From Afifellaceae bacterium (lineage in GTDB: Bacteria > Pseudomonadota > Alphaproteobacteria > Rhizobiales > Afifellaceae), in assembly GCA_028281235.1 (NCBI GenBank), contig JANQKG010000032.1, positions 1 through 64,000 on the forward strand: a stretch of DNA of 64,000 nt. The letters run 5' to 3'. The notes under the pieces were generated by a model. It did no database searches. It had not been told where the DNA came from and saw only the letters and a list, made by a program, of their open reading frames with translations. The stretch's first letter is position 1; every line of letters begins with the position of its first letter. This document shows positions 55,849 to 63,190 of the stretch, piece after piece. Made by a program: the position numbers and the translations under genes.

Positions 55849-55959
55849 TGCATGCGGGCGGTGCGACCTGCGGTGAGGGGCGCGCTGCGAAATGATGTGG
55901 ACCGCGCTTGCGACAAGCCATAGTGAAGATAGGCGAGGGTGTGTGAGGGCAGCAATCCG

Positions 55960-56904
55960 ATGATCCTGTGCCACGGCGAGATGCTGATCGACTTCATCCC
56001 GACGGAGGCGCGCGACGGCTCTCCCGCCTATCGGCCAGCCGTCGGCGGCTCTCCGGGAAACGTCGCGCTGACGATTGCGCGCCTGGACGTGCCGGCCGGA
56101 TATGTCGGCGGTCTCTCAACCGACTTCTTTGGTGAGGACGTCGCCGCCGCACTCACCGCTAATGGCGTTTCCATGGATTACGTGTCGCGGCTTGAGCGGC
56201 CGTCGATGCTGGCCTTCGTCGACCTGAAGGCCGAAGAGCCGCGCTACGCGTTCTACGACGCAGAAGGCGCGCCGCGAAATTGGCGGCTGGAAGACATGCC
56301 GCCGATCGGCGCGGATGTTAGCACACTGCATTTCGGCTCGCTCTCGCTGATCCGCCAGCCAGCAGCCAATTCCTTCGCAGCTTTGATGGAGCGGGAAGTC
56401 GCGCAAAGGACCATCAGCTTCGATCCCAATATCCGCGCAAGTCTGGTGGAGGACGAGGCCGATTACCGCGGCAGGCTTCAACAGTTCTTCTCCAATGCCC
56501 ATATAATCAAGGCGAGCGGCGCTGATCTGGAGTGGATCGCGCCGGACGAAGCGCCTGAGCGCTTTGCGCAGCGCTGGTTCAACGACGAAGCGCGGCTGTT
56601 CTTGCTGACGCGCGGCAGCGCCGGTGCAACGTTGTTTACGCGAGGCGGCGCAAACGTCTCGCGGCCCGCTCCGCAGGTCGACGTGGCCGATACGGTCGGT
56701 GCGGGCGACGCGACGATGGGCGGTCTGCTCGCCGCATTGCATGACCGCAATGCGCTGGCGCGCGATGCCATGGAGCGCCTCTCAGAGGACGACCTGGCGG
56801 CGATCCTTGACTTCGCGCTTGCCGTGGCGGCGGTGACCTGCAGTCGTGTGGGCGCCGATCCGCCGCGGCGATCGGAGTTGGGGCCAGTGCATGGCGGCAG
56901 CTAG
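55960..56904 (+). CDS. PfkB-family carbohydrate kinase
   Basis: A sugar kinase of 314 residues. PfkB signature 1 is PAVGGSPGNVALTIARLDVP near residue 28, and signature 2 with the catalytic base is VADTVGAGDATMGGLL near residue 250. The start MILCHGEMLIDFIPT resembles fructokinases and ketohexose/2-keto-3-deoxygluconate kinases. It is 111 bp from oppDF, so it may have its own promoter. Substrate cannot be decided; KDG kinase would connect with the UxaA-type dehydratase 26 kb away, but that is speculative. Confidence 0.87.
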   Translation: MILCHGEMLIDFIPTEARDGSPAYRPAVGGSPGNVALTIARLDVPAGYVGGLSTDFFGEDVAAALTANGVSMDYVSRLERPSMLAFVDLKAEEPRYAFYDAEGAPRNWRLEDMPPIGADVSTLHFGSLSLIRQPAANSFAALMEREVAQRTISFDPNIRASLVEDEADYRGRLQQFFSNAHIIKASGADLEWIAPDEAPERFAQRWFNDEARLFLLTRGSAGATLFTRGGANVSRPAPQVDVADTVGAGDATMGGLLAALHDRNALARDAMERLSEDDLAAILDFALAVAAVTCSRVGADPPRRSELGPVHGGS

Positions 56905-56946
56905 ACTTAAGCCGCCGCATCTGTTCATGGAGACATCGAGACAAGC

Positions 56947-57324
56947 ATGATCGCTCTCGGCTCGTTCGTACCTGTCTACTTGGCCTTCGTGGCCAAGCAG
57001 CTTGTTGCGGACTTCTTCCTCCAGAGCAAATGGATGGCGATGGGCAAGGAGGGCGAGGCCGACTGGCTGAAGCCACTCGCCACGCATGCTGCAATCCATG
57101 CCCTGATCACCTTGGTGATCGTGCTTGTCGTGCAGCCCGGCTTCTGGTGGCTGGCTCTGGTCGACTTCGTCATTCACTTCGTTATCGATCGCGGCAAGGG
57201 CGTCATCTGCCGCAAATGCGGACTGATGCCAACGATGCCGGCCTTCTGGTGGGCGATCGGCACCGACCAGGCGCTGCACCAGGTGACCCACCTGGTCTAT
57301 GTGATCCTCCTCGTAACCGCTTGA
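56947..57324 (+). CDS. DUF3307-domain membrane protein
   Basis: The 125-residue protein has the DUF3307 start FVPVYLAFVAKQLVADFFLQ and three or four hydrophobic segments, with ALVDFVIHFVIDRGKG and a conserved-looking TDQALHQVTHLVYV at the C-terminus. Members are integral membrane proteins without known function. An added Cys pair (CRKCG) is in the middle, possibly metal-binding. It lies 42 bp after the kinase and upstream of the arsenic genes. Confidence 0.8.
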   Translation: MIALGSFVPVYLAFVAKQLVADFFLQSKWMAMGKEGEADWLKPLATHAAIHALITLVIVLVVQPGFWWLALVDFVIHFVIDRGKGVICRKCGLMPTMPAFWWAIGTDQALHQVTHLVYVILLVTA

Positions 57325-57356
57325 TCCCGATAGAAGTTATTCGTCGGCCGGCGTTC

Positions 57357-57393
57357 TTGTTTCGACATTTCAACTATGCTTGTAATGTCATAT
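57357..57393 (+). promoter_or_regulatory. arsRC promoter and ArsR operator candidate
   Basis: TTGTTT (57357-57362) and TGTAAT (57381-57386), 18 bp apart, form a promoter, and an inverted repeat GACATT-N14-AATGTC (57364-57389) lies across the spacer and -10. The predicted transcription start is within a base or two of the ATG at 57392, so the mRNA could be leaderless; no Shine-Dalgarno is seen. ArsR sites typically overlap promoters like this. Confidence 0.5.
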
Positions 57394-58255
57394 GGACGAG
57401 GGCCCAGCCATTGCCGCTCTGGCGGCGCTTGCCAATGATGTGCGTCTCAGAGCCTTCCGGCTGCTGGTGAAGGCCGGACCGTCGGGCGCGTGCTCAGGCG
57501 ATATTGCAGGCGCACTCGGCGTGCCGCCGACCGGCATGTCGTTTCACCTGGCGGCGCTGGAGCGCGCCGGGCTTGTCGTCACACGGCGTGAGGGGCGCCG
57601 CATCTTCTATGCGGTGCATTACGAGGCCATGCGCCGCCTGCTGACATTTCTGACCGAGGATTGCTGCGACGGACGCCCGGAGCTGTGTGGCGGGATCGTC
57701 GCTGCCGGGAATGGCGAACGAGGGGAGGCCGCAATGAGCGAAAAGACATACGACGTGCTGTTTCTGTGCACGGGCAATTCAGCCCGCTCCATCATGGCGG
57801 AGGCGATCTTGAACCGCGGCGGGGGCGGGCGCTTCAAGGCCTATTCCGCCGGCTCGCAACCCAAAGGCGAAGTGCACCCTTACGCGCTGGAGCTCCTGCG
57901 CAACCTCAACTACATCACCGACGATCTGCGCTCCAAGAGCTGGGACGAGTTCGCCGCGCCGGGCGCGCCGGAGATGGACTTCGTCTTCACCGTCTGCGAC
58001 AGCGCCGCCGCCGAAACCTGCCCGGTCTGGCCGGGCCAGCCCATGACGGCGCATTGGGGTGTACCTGACCCGGCTGCGGCGGACGGCAATGAATCGGTGA
58101 TACGCGCCGCCTTCGCCGATTCCTGCCGCATGCTCACCAACCGCATCTCCATCTTCACGAATTTGCCGATAGCCAGCTTGGACCACCTGACGCTGCAGAA
58201 GCGGCTGAGCGAAATCGGTGCGCGCCGCGAGCAGGCCGCAAGGGAAAGCGCCTGA
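57392..58255 (+). CDS. ArsR-ArsC fusion: arsenic-responsive repressor plus arsenate reductase
   Basis: Residues 1-105 are an ArsR/SmtB winged helix (LAALANDVRLRAFRLLVKA, GVPPTGMSFHLAALERAGLV), with a probable As(III) site in EDCCDGRPELCG. Residues 120-275 are a low-molecular-weight-phosphatase-type arsenate reductase with CTGNSARS and TVCDSAAAETCPVWPG, which supply the three Cys of thioredoxin-linked ArsC. One protein would sense arsenite and reduce arsenate. The fusion is known in other bacteria. No efflux pump such as arsB/acr3 is nearby; an aquaglyceroporin follows 13 bp later. Confidence 0.92.
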   Translation: MDEGPAIAALAALANDVRLRAFRLLVKAGPSGACSGDIAGALGVPPTGMSFHLAALERAGLVVTRREGRRIFYAVHYEAMRRLLTFLTEDCCDGRPELCGGIVAAGNGERGEAAMSEKTYDVLFLCTGNSARSIMAEAILNRGGGGRFKAYSAGSQPKGEVHPYALELLRNLNYITDDLRSKSWDEFAAPGAPEMDFVFTVCDSAAAETCPVWPGQPMTAHWGVPDPAAADGNESVIRAAFADSCRMLTNRISIFTNLPIASLDHLTLQKRLSEIGARREQAARESA

Positions 58256-58268
58256 CGGATCAGCGGAC

Positions 58269-58964
58269 GTGGAAAGCTACAACCTGACGCGTCGCCTGGC
58301 TGCCGAGGCGCTGGGCACGGCACTCCTGGTCGGAGCCGTCGTCGGCTCCGGCATCATGGCCGATGCGCTGACCAACGACGACGCGCTGGCGCTGCTCTGC
58401 AACACCATCCCGACGGGCGCCATCCTTGTGGTGATCATCACCATCTTCGGGCCGATCTCCGGTGCGCACTTCAACCCCGCGGTGACGCTGGCCATGCGCG
58501 TCACCGGCCGGATTTCGAACGCCGGCGGCGCAGCCTATGTCGCCGCGCAGATCGTCGGCGGCATCGCCGGTGCATGGGCGGCGCATCTGATGTTTGAGCT
58601 GCCGGTCCTGGAGGTCGGCGCCGTCACAAGAACCGGGATGGGGCAATGGTGGGCGGAAATCGTCGCGACCTTCGGGCTCGCTGCGGCGATCTTCGGTGGC
58701 CTGCGCTATCGCCCGGATGCCATCCCCTGGCTCGTCGGGCTTTATATCGCCTCCGCCTATTGGTTCACGGCCTCAACGTCCTTCGCTAATCCCGCCGTGA
58801 CCATCGCACGGGCGCTCACAGCAACGTTCTCCGGCATCCGGCCGATCGACGTGCCGGCCTTCATCGTGGCGCAATGCCTGGGCGCCGTCCTGGCGGCGGT
58901 CCTGTTTGCGTGGCTTTTGCAAGCCGACGCCGAACGTGAGGTCGCGACGGCCGAGCAAGATTAG
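58269..58964 (+). CDS. MIP-family aquaglyceroporin (AqpS-like)
   Basis: The 231-residue membrane channel has six hydrophobic segments and two NPA boxes, GAHFNPAVTLAMR and SFANPAVTIARAL. Near-identical arrangement to rhizobial AqpS, which lets arsenite leave the cell down its gradient in an ars operon, is suggested by its place right after the ArsR-ArsC fusion. With no pump in the window, the arsenite made by ArsC would leave through this channel. The start is a GTG at 58269 (VESYNLTRRLAAEALG); the Shine-Dalgarno is weak. Confidence 0.88.
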   Translation: MESYNLTRRLAAEALGTALLVGAVVGSGIMADALTNDDALALLCNTIPTGAILVVIITIFGPISGAHFNPAVTLAMRVTGRISNAGGAAYVAAQIVGGIAGAWAAHLMFELPVLEVGAVTRTGMGQWWAEIVATFGLAAAIFGGLRYRPDAIPWLVGLYIASAYWFTASTSFANPAVTIARALTATFSGIRPIDVPAFIVAQCLGAVLAAVLFAWLLQADAEREVATAEQD

Positions 58965-59001
58965 AGGCCGCACCAGGCGGCCTCCGTCAGGCTAAAACGC
59001 C

Positions 59002-59032
59002 AAAAAGGCCTCCCCGGAAAACCGAGGAGGCC
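59002..59032 (-). terminator. Terminator of the BA14K-like gene
   Basis: GGCCTCCCCGG and CCGAGGAGGCC form an 11-bp stem with one mismatch and a four-base A loop. On the minus strand TTTTT follows directly. It may also terminate the aquaporin gene from the other side. Confidence 0.8.
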
Positions 59033-59039
59033 CAAGGCT

Positions 59040-59378
59040 CTAGTAGGGCGAGACGCAGGGCTTCTGCTTGCCAATGGCGTAGAAGTAGAGGTTGGTGTTC
59101 AGGTCGTAGGTCTTGAAGTTGGCGACGCACCATTGCTGGTGCGGCGTCAAGCCACCGCCGGCATGATAGGTGGGCTGATAGGGCGTCACCGGCACGACAT
59201 GGACAGGCGCGTAGGCGTTGTAGCCCCAGCCCGTATGCCAGCCCGGGCCCCAGCCGCCATGGCCCCAGCCACCGATATGTACGCTGAAATTACCGGCGTT
59301 TGCGGGCGCCGTAGTCGCTGCGACGGACGCGGCTGCGATCATCGTGGTGGCGATAGCTGCTGCCAGAATCTTTCTCAT
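59040..59378 (-). CDS. Small secreted BA14K-like protein
   Basis: The 112-residue exported protein has a signal peptide (ILAAAIATTMIAAASVAA), a Gly/His/Trp-rich stretch (IGGWGHGGWGPGWHTGWGYN), and a C-terminal block HQQWCVANFKTYDLNTNLYF ending QKPCVSPY. This resembles the BA14K end (a WC..RY.SY pattern and CVSPY), so it is a divergent member, related to the gene at 44030-44413. Function is unknown. GGGAGAGA precedes the ATG, and a terminator follows. Confidence 0.75.
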   Translation of the reverse strand: MRKILAAAIATTMIAAASVAATTAPANAGNFSVHIGGWGHGGWGPGWHTGWGYNAYAPVHVVPVTPYQPTYHAGGGLTPHQQWCVANFKTYDLNTNLYFYAIGKQKPCVSPY

Positions 59379-59880
59379 CTTTCTCTCCCCAATCGGTGAT
59401 GCCGGTCTGCGGCGGCACCTGGTCTCGATCCGATGGAAGACAATCTCGTCTTCCGTTTCTCTCCACCGAGACGGTCACCTGTTGCCGCCTTCGATGAGCA
59501 AGATGTAACAACCGATCACGCCAACGCGTTTTCGTCGCGAGCGGAAAGAGGTTTCGACGTGCATCTGCTTTCTTGCGTGCCGGTGCGAAATGTTTCTTCG
59601 CAGCAGACGCGCGGCCATAGTGACAATACATTGTTTTTAAAGGGATTTTCGTCGTGCGCGCCAGCGTCCCGAGTTTCTTCCGCCCCTTCGGAGGTCAAGA
59701 CGCCGGTGCCGATACCGCCCGTGCGATGGGATTTCGGTGGCGCTTGCGCTCTCCATTCCGCACAATCCGGTCAGCACGGAGATTCTCGTGGCCGATGATC
59801 CGGTCATAATCTCCGCTGCCGATCGTTCCCGGGCCGGCATTTCGTGGCCCAATCAGCCGCCTTTGCATTGAGTGATTGCC
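59379..59880. other. Divergent gap between the BA14K-like gene and phzF
   Basis: About 500 bp with no confident gene. A GTG-started 44-codon frame (59737-59871) ends TGA directly before the phzF start region, with decent GC3, but no family similarity or Shine-Dalgarno. The rest should hold the BA14K-like promoter, including AT-richer sequence near 59630 (ATTGTTTTTAAAGGG). Confidence 0.45.
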
Positions 59881-60777
59881 ATGTCGCGCCGCTACAAGAT
59901 CCTCGACGTGTTCACCGACCGACCGCTTGCCGGCAACCCGCTCGCCATTGTGCTGGAGTCAGACGGGCTGGACGGCGACGCGATGCAGGCAATCGCCCGC
60001 GAGTTCAATCTGTCGGAGACGGTATTCGTCGCCTCAAGCGACAACCCGGCGCACACCGCGCGCGTGCGCATCTTCACGCCGGTGAACGAGCTTCCCTTTG
60101 CGGGCCACCCGACGGTGGGCACGGCGATCTGCATGGCGCGTGAGCGTTTCGACGGCCCAGGCGAGCACGACGCGGTCATTGTTCTGGAAGAGGGCATCGG
60201 CGCGGTGCGCTGCGGCGTGCGGATCGACGGGGCGTCAGGCTTCGCGGAGTTCGATTGCCCGAAGCTGCCGGAGCGCGCCGGTGAGGCGCCGGAGAAGAAG
60301 CAGGCCGCCGCGGCTCTCGGATTGGAGACGACCGAAATCGGCTTTGAGAACCATGTGGCGAGCGTCTGGTCGGCGGGCGTGCCGTTTCACTTCGTGCCGA
60401 TCCGAAATCTCGGCGTGCTGGCCACGGCGCGCGCCAACCGCGCCGTCTGGAAGGAGGCCTTCGGGGAGCACGGCGCCTTTCTTTACACGCGCGAGACCGA
60501 AGGCCACGACCACAGCTTCCGCGCCCGGATGTTCGCTCCGACTTTCGGCATTGAGGAGGATCCGGCAACCGGTTCGGCCGTGGCGGCCTTCGCCGGACCG
60601 ATGCATGTCTTTGACGACATGCCCGACGGCGAGCACATCGCCATGATCGAGCAAGGCTACGAGATGGGCCGCCCGTCTCTGATTCGCCTTGAGGTTTCGG
60701 TGGAGCACGGCGCCATCGCGAACGTTCGGATCGGCGGCAACGCCGTGGAGGTGGCCGCGGGTTTGCTGGCGGTTTAG
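59881..60777 (+). CDS. PhzF-family isomerase/epimerase
   Basis: The 298-residue protein has the diaminopimelate-epimerase-like fold of PhzF: start YKILDVFTDRPLAGNPLAIV, catalytic Glu in FNLSETVFVASS, GHPTVGTAICMARE, and EDPATGSAVAAFAG near residue 230. Homologues isomerise a range of small acids; true phenazine genes are not nearby, so no pathway is proposed. The ATG at 59881 is used; a GTG at 59872 is an alternative. Confidence 0.9.
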   Translation: MSRRYKILDVFTDRPLAGNPLAIVLESDGLDGDAMQAIAREFNLSETVFVASSDNPAHTARVRIFTPVNELPFAGHPTVGTAICMARERFDGPGEHDAVIVLEEGIGAVRCGVRIDGASGFAEFDCPKLPERAGEAPEKKQAAAALGLETTEIGFENHVASVWSAGVPFHFVPIRNLGVLATARANRAVWKEAFGEHGAFLYTRETEGHDHSFRARMFAPTFGIEEDPATGSAVAAFAGPMHVFDDMPDGEHIAMIEQGYEMGRPSLIRLEVSVEHGAIANVRIGGNAVEVAAGLLAV

Positions 60778-60911
60778 GTGCTTAGTTACTGCCGGGCCGG
60801 CCAGATGACAGGCGCGGGTGGTGTCTCAGTTTGAAATCCTTCGCCCTTGACGCGGGTGTCGCGTCCTGCCTCCGGCTCCTATATGCAAGCGGAAAGCATG
60901 GAGCTTTGTGT

Positions 60912-61022
60912 ATGCCCCGCGGCCCTAAAGGCGAGAGGCGGCCCGCTGAGGTGATCGGCAACGCCGTCCGCGTGATGGAGATCACTACCGGTCAGCGCGA
61001 GGAGCAGGAGGCGGCGCAGTGA
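60912..61022 (+). CDS. Short protein resembling a truncated conserved small-protein family
   Basis: The 36-residue protein begins MPRGPKGERRPAEVIGNAVR, which resembles a small alphaproteobacterial family of about 70-80 residues that continues with a KGGKARA-type basic segment. Here the frame stops after TTGQREEQEAAQ, so it looks truncated. Its stop overlaps the next ORF's GTG (GTGA). It lies inside the inverted-repeat element. Function unknown. Confidence 0.55.
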   Translation: MPRGPKGERRPAEVIGNAVRVMEITTGQREEQEAAQ

Positions 61023-61243
61023 ACAGTTTTGTGCTTGTGGTCACTGTTGTTCTCACGGCTACGGAACCAAGCAGGTTTGAGGCTTACTTTAGCAGCGAGG
61101 CGGACTGCGAGTCCGCTCGCACAGCAATCTTAAAAGAAGCCTCTTTGTTTTCTGCAATCCTGAGGAGGCAGGAGCGTTCCGGTGGCGTCGTCATCGGCAT
61201 CCCGCAGGTCTCCGCCGTTTGCAGCCAGCGGATTTCAGACTGA
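61019..61243 (+). CDS. Small hypothetical protein with hydrophobic N-terminus
   Basis: The 74-residue protein starts at a GTG overlapping the previous stop (GTGA) and reads VNSFVLVVTVVLTATEPSRF, a possible signal anchor. Two Cys occur (ADCESARTAIL and SAVCSQRISD). Its last codons lie in the right inverted end of the element at 60817-61252, so the element determines its C-terminus. I do not recognise a family. Codon use looks less biased than in neighbouring genes. Confidence 0.45.
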   Translation: MNSFVLVVTVVLTATEPSRFEAYFSSEADCESARTAILKEASLFSAILRRQERSGGVVIGIPQVSAVCSQRISD

Positions 61244-61303
61244 GACACTACCAGGTGCGCGTGCACTTGCACTCCTGGGCCGGCCTTGGCTAAAGTTTCA
61301 TGC

Positions 61304-61322
61304 GGCCCGTGGAAACCGGGCC
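61304..61322 (+). terminator. Weak hairpin before the leuA leader
   Basis: GGCCCG and CGGGCC form a short stem around TGGAAAC, followed by TTTA. It could end transcription from the small ORFs, or be part of the leuA promoter region. Confidence 0.35.
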
Positions 61323-61365
61323 TTTACCGTTTAGGGCGACGCTCTGAACGAGGAGTTTGCGAAGA

Positions 61366-61485
61366 ATGGACGCCAGAGCGACCACAAGCCTGAGCCGGAG
61401 AGCGGAAGCCCTTTCCGCGCGGCAGGTTTTGTGCGCCGGCGGTCCGACCGGGCTCGGCCTCACCCTTCTCCTTAGACGCCCCTGA
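61366..61485 (+). CDS. Leucine-rich leader peptide of leuA
   Basis: A 39-codon frame upstream of leuA. It starts MDARATTSLSRRAEALSARQ and has the cluster LGLTLLL near its end, followed by RRP and TGA; eight of 39 residues are Leu, five of them in the last ten (codons CTC, CTC, CTT, CTC, CTT at 61453-61473). Such leader peptides sense leucyl-tRNA supply. An inverted repeat CCCCTGAG / CTCAGGGG (61479-61486, 61516-61523) begins at the leader's last codons. AGGAG lies 11 bases before the ATG. Confidence 0.65.
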   Translation: MDARATTSLSRRAEALSARQVLCAGGPTGLGLTLLLRRP

Positions 61486-61523
61486 GCGTCGACTGTCCTT
61501 ATTGGAGGGCGGGCACTCAGGGG
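61479..61523 (+). promoter_or_regulatory. Attenuation hairpin candidate between leader and leuA
   Basis: CCCCTGAG and CTCAGGGG pair over a 29-nt loop; the 5' arm overlaps the leader stop codon. Downstream, GCCCGC / GCGGGC (near 61552-61576) forms another stem. No U-tract follows either, so classical termination is not clearly encoded. Confidence 0.4.
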
Positions 61524-61594
61524 AAGCTGATCAGCAACTGACCCGGCCAAGCGCCCGCACCACGCCATACGCGGGCAATGAGAAGGACAAACCG

Positions 61595-63166
61595 ATGACC
61601 ACCGATACGCAAACGGCGCCCGCGCCGACCTCCGACAAGGACCGCGTAAAGATCTTCGACACGACGCTGCGCGACGGCGAGCAATGCCCCGGCGCGTCGA
61701 TGACCCTGGATGAGAAGCTGCAGGTGGCGGAGCTTCTCGACGAGATGGGCGTCGACATCATCGAGGCAGGCTTCCCGATCGCCTCCAACGGCGATTTCGA
61801 GGCAGTGGTGGAGATCGCCAAGCGCGTGGAGAACGCCGTGGTCGCCGGCTTGGCCCGCGCGATCGCCGGCGACATTGCGCGCGCCGGAGAGGCGGTGCGG
61901 CACGCCGAGCAGCCTCGCATCCACACCTTCGTCTCAACCTCGCCGATCCATCTGGCGCATCAGATGCGCAAGAGCGAGGACGAGGTGGTCGACATCATCC
62001 AGGCGACCGTGGCGCAGGCGCGGAACCTTGTTGAGGACGTGGAATGGTCCGCGATGGACGCCACCCGCACGTCGATTGAATATCTCTGCCGCTGTGTCGA
62101 CCAAGCGATCAAGGCCGGCGCGACCACCATCAACCTTCCCGATACGGTCGGCTACGCCACGCCTGAGGAATACGAGGCGATGTTCCGCGATATTCGCGAG
62201 CGCGTGCCGGATTCCGACAAGGCGGTGTTCTCCGTCCATTGCCACGACGATCTCGGCCTGGCGGTGGCCAACTCGCTGGCCGGCGTTAAGGGCGGCGCGC
62301 GTCAGGTGGAATGCACGATCAACGGGCTTGGCGAGCGCGCCGGCAATGCGTCGCTGGAAGAGATCGTTATGGCGATCAAGACGCGCGCTGACGCCATGCC
62401 CTATGTGACCGGCGTCAATTCGCAGATGCTGATGCGCGCCTCGCGGCTCGTCTCCGCCGTCTCCGCTTTCCCCGTTCAATACAACAAGGCGATCGTCGGC
62501 AAGAATGCCTTCGCGCATGAATCCGGCATTCACCAGGACGGCATGCTGAAGAACACGGAGACCTATGAGATCATGCGGCCGGAGGATGTCGGCGTAAAGG
62601 AAACCTCGCTCGTCATGGGCAAGCATTCCGGCCGCCATGCTTTCCGCGAGAAGCTTGCGTCATTGGGCTACGAGCTCGGCGACAATGCGTTGGAAGACGC
62701 TTTCCGCCGCTTCAAGGACCTCGCCGATAAGAAGAAGCATGTCTTCGACGAGGACATCGAAGCGCTGGTGGAGGACGAAGTGGCGACCGCCGGTGAGGCC
62801 GTCAAGCTCGCTGCGCTCACCGTGATCGCCGGCACGGGCGGACCGCAGCGCGCAACGATCACCCTCGACATCGATGGTCGCCACGAGACGCGCGAAGCCT
62901 CAGGCGACGGCCCCGTGGATGCGATCTTCAACGCCATCAAGATGGTCATCGACCACAATGCGACCTTGACGCTTTATCAGGTCGGCGCGGTGACGCAGGG
63001 AACCGACGCACAGGCGGAAGTGTCCGTGCGGCTTGAAGAGGCCGGCAAGGTCGTGACCGGCCGTGGCGCAGACACCGATACGATGGTCGCCTCCGCCAAG
63101 GCCTACCTCTCCGCGGTCAACAAGCTCACGCTGAAGCGCGAGCGGCTGCATGCGCAGGCCGTGTAA
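61595..63166 (+). CDS. leuA: 2-isopropylmalate synthase
   Basis: LeuA condenses acetyl-CoA with 2-ketoisovalerate, the first committed leucine step, and is inhibited by leucine. The 523-residue protein has the TIM barrel opening VKIFDTTLRDGEQCPGASMT, metal ligands in FSVHCHDDLGLAVANSL, and GLGERAGNASLEEI; the C-terminal allosteric domain runs from about residue 400 to the end (TGRGADTDTMVASAKAYLSAV). The ATG at 61595 has AGAAGGA upstream. It follows a leader peptide, pointing to leucine-dependent control. Confidence 0.96.
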   Translation: MTTDTQTAPAPTSDKDRVKIFDTTLRDGEQCPGASMTLDEKLQVAELLDEMGVDIIEAGFPIASNGDFEAVVEIAKRVENAVVAGLARAIAGDIARAGEAVRHAEQPRIHTFVSTSPIHLAHQMRKSEDEVVDIIQATVAQARNLVEDVEWSAMDATRTSIEYLCRCVDQAIKAGATTINLPDTVGYATPEEYEAMFRDIRERVPDSDKAVFSVHCHDDLGLAVANSLAGVKGGARQVECTINGLGERAGNASLEEIVMAIKTRADAMPYVTGVNSQMLMRASRLVSAVSAFPVQYNKAIVGKNAFAHESGIHQDGMLKNTETYEIMRPEDVGVKETSLVMGKHSGRHAFREKLASLGYELGDNALEDAFRRFKDLADKKKHVFDEDIEALVEDEVATAGEAVKLAALTVIAGTGGPQRATITLDIDGRHETREASGDGPVDAIFNAIKMVIDHNATLTLYQVGAVTQGTDAQAEVSVRLEEAGKVVTGRGADTDTMVASAKAYLSAVNKLTLKRERLHAQAV

Positions 63167-63190
63167 GGCACAAGAGCGCCGCGGCAGATC

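Larger units (their letters stand above)
60817..61252. mobile_element. MITE-like element with 23-bp inverted ends
   Basis: The left end reads GGTGGTGTCTCAGTTTGAAA then TCC; the right end reads GGATTTCAGACTGAGACACT then ACC (61230-61252). They are inverted copies with 21 of 23 bases matching. The 436-bp element holds two small overlapping ORFs (60912-61022, 61019-61243), and the second ends inside the right end. No transposase is encoded. A target-site duplication is not obvious. Confidence 0.7.

Noticed and set aside
59737..59871. 44-codon frame ending next to phzF
   Set aside because: Close to phzF and with fair codon bias, but no Shine-Dalgarno, no family and no upstream support; too weak to list as a gene.
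61479..61576. Classical rho-independent terminator for leuA attenuation
   Set aside because: Stems are present but no T-run follows either of them; kept only as a candidate regulatory fold.
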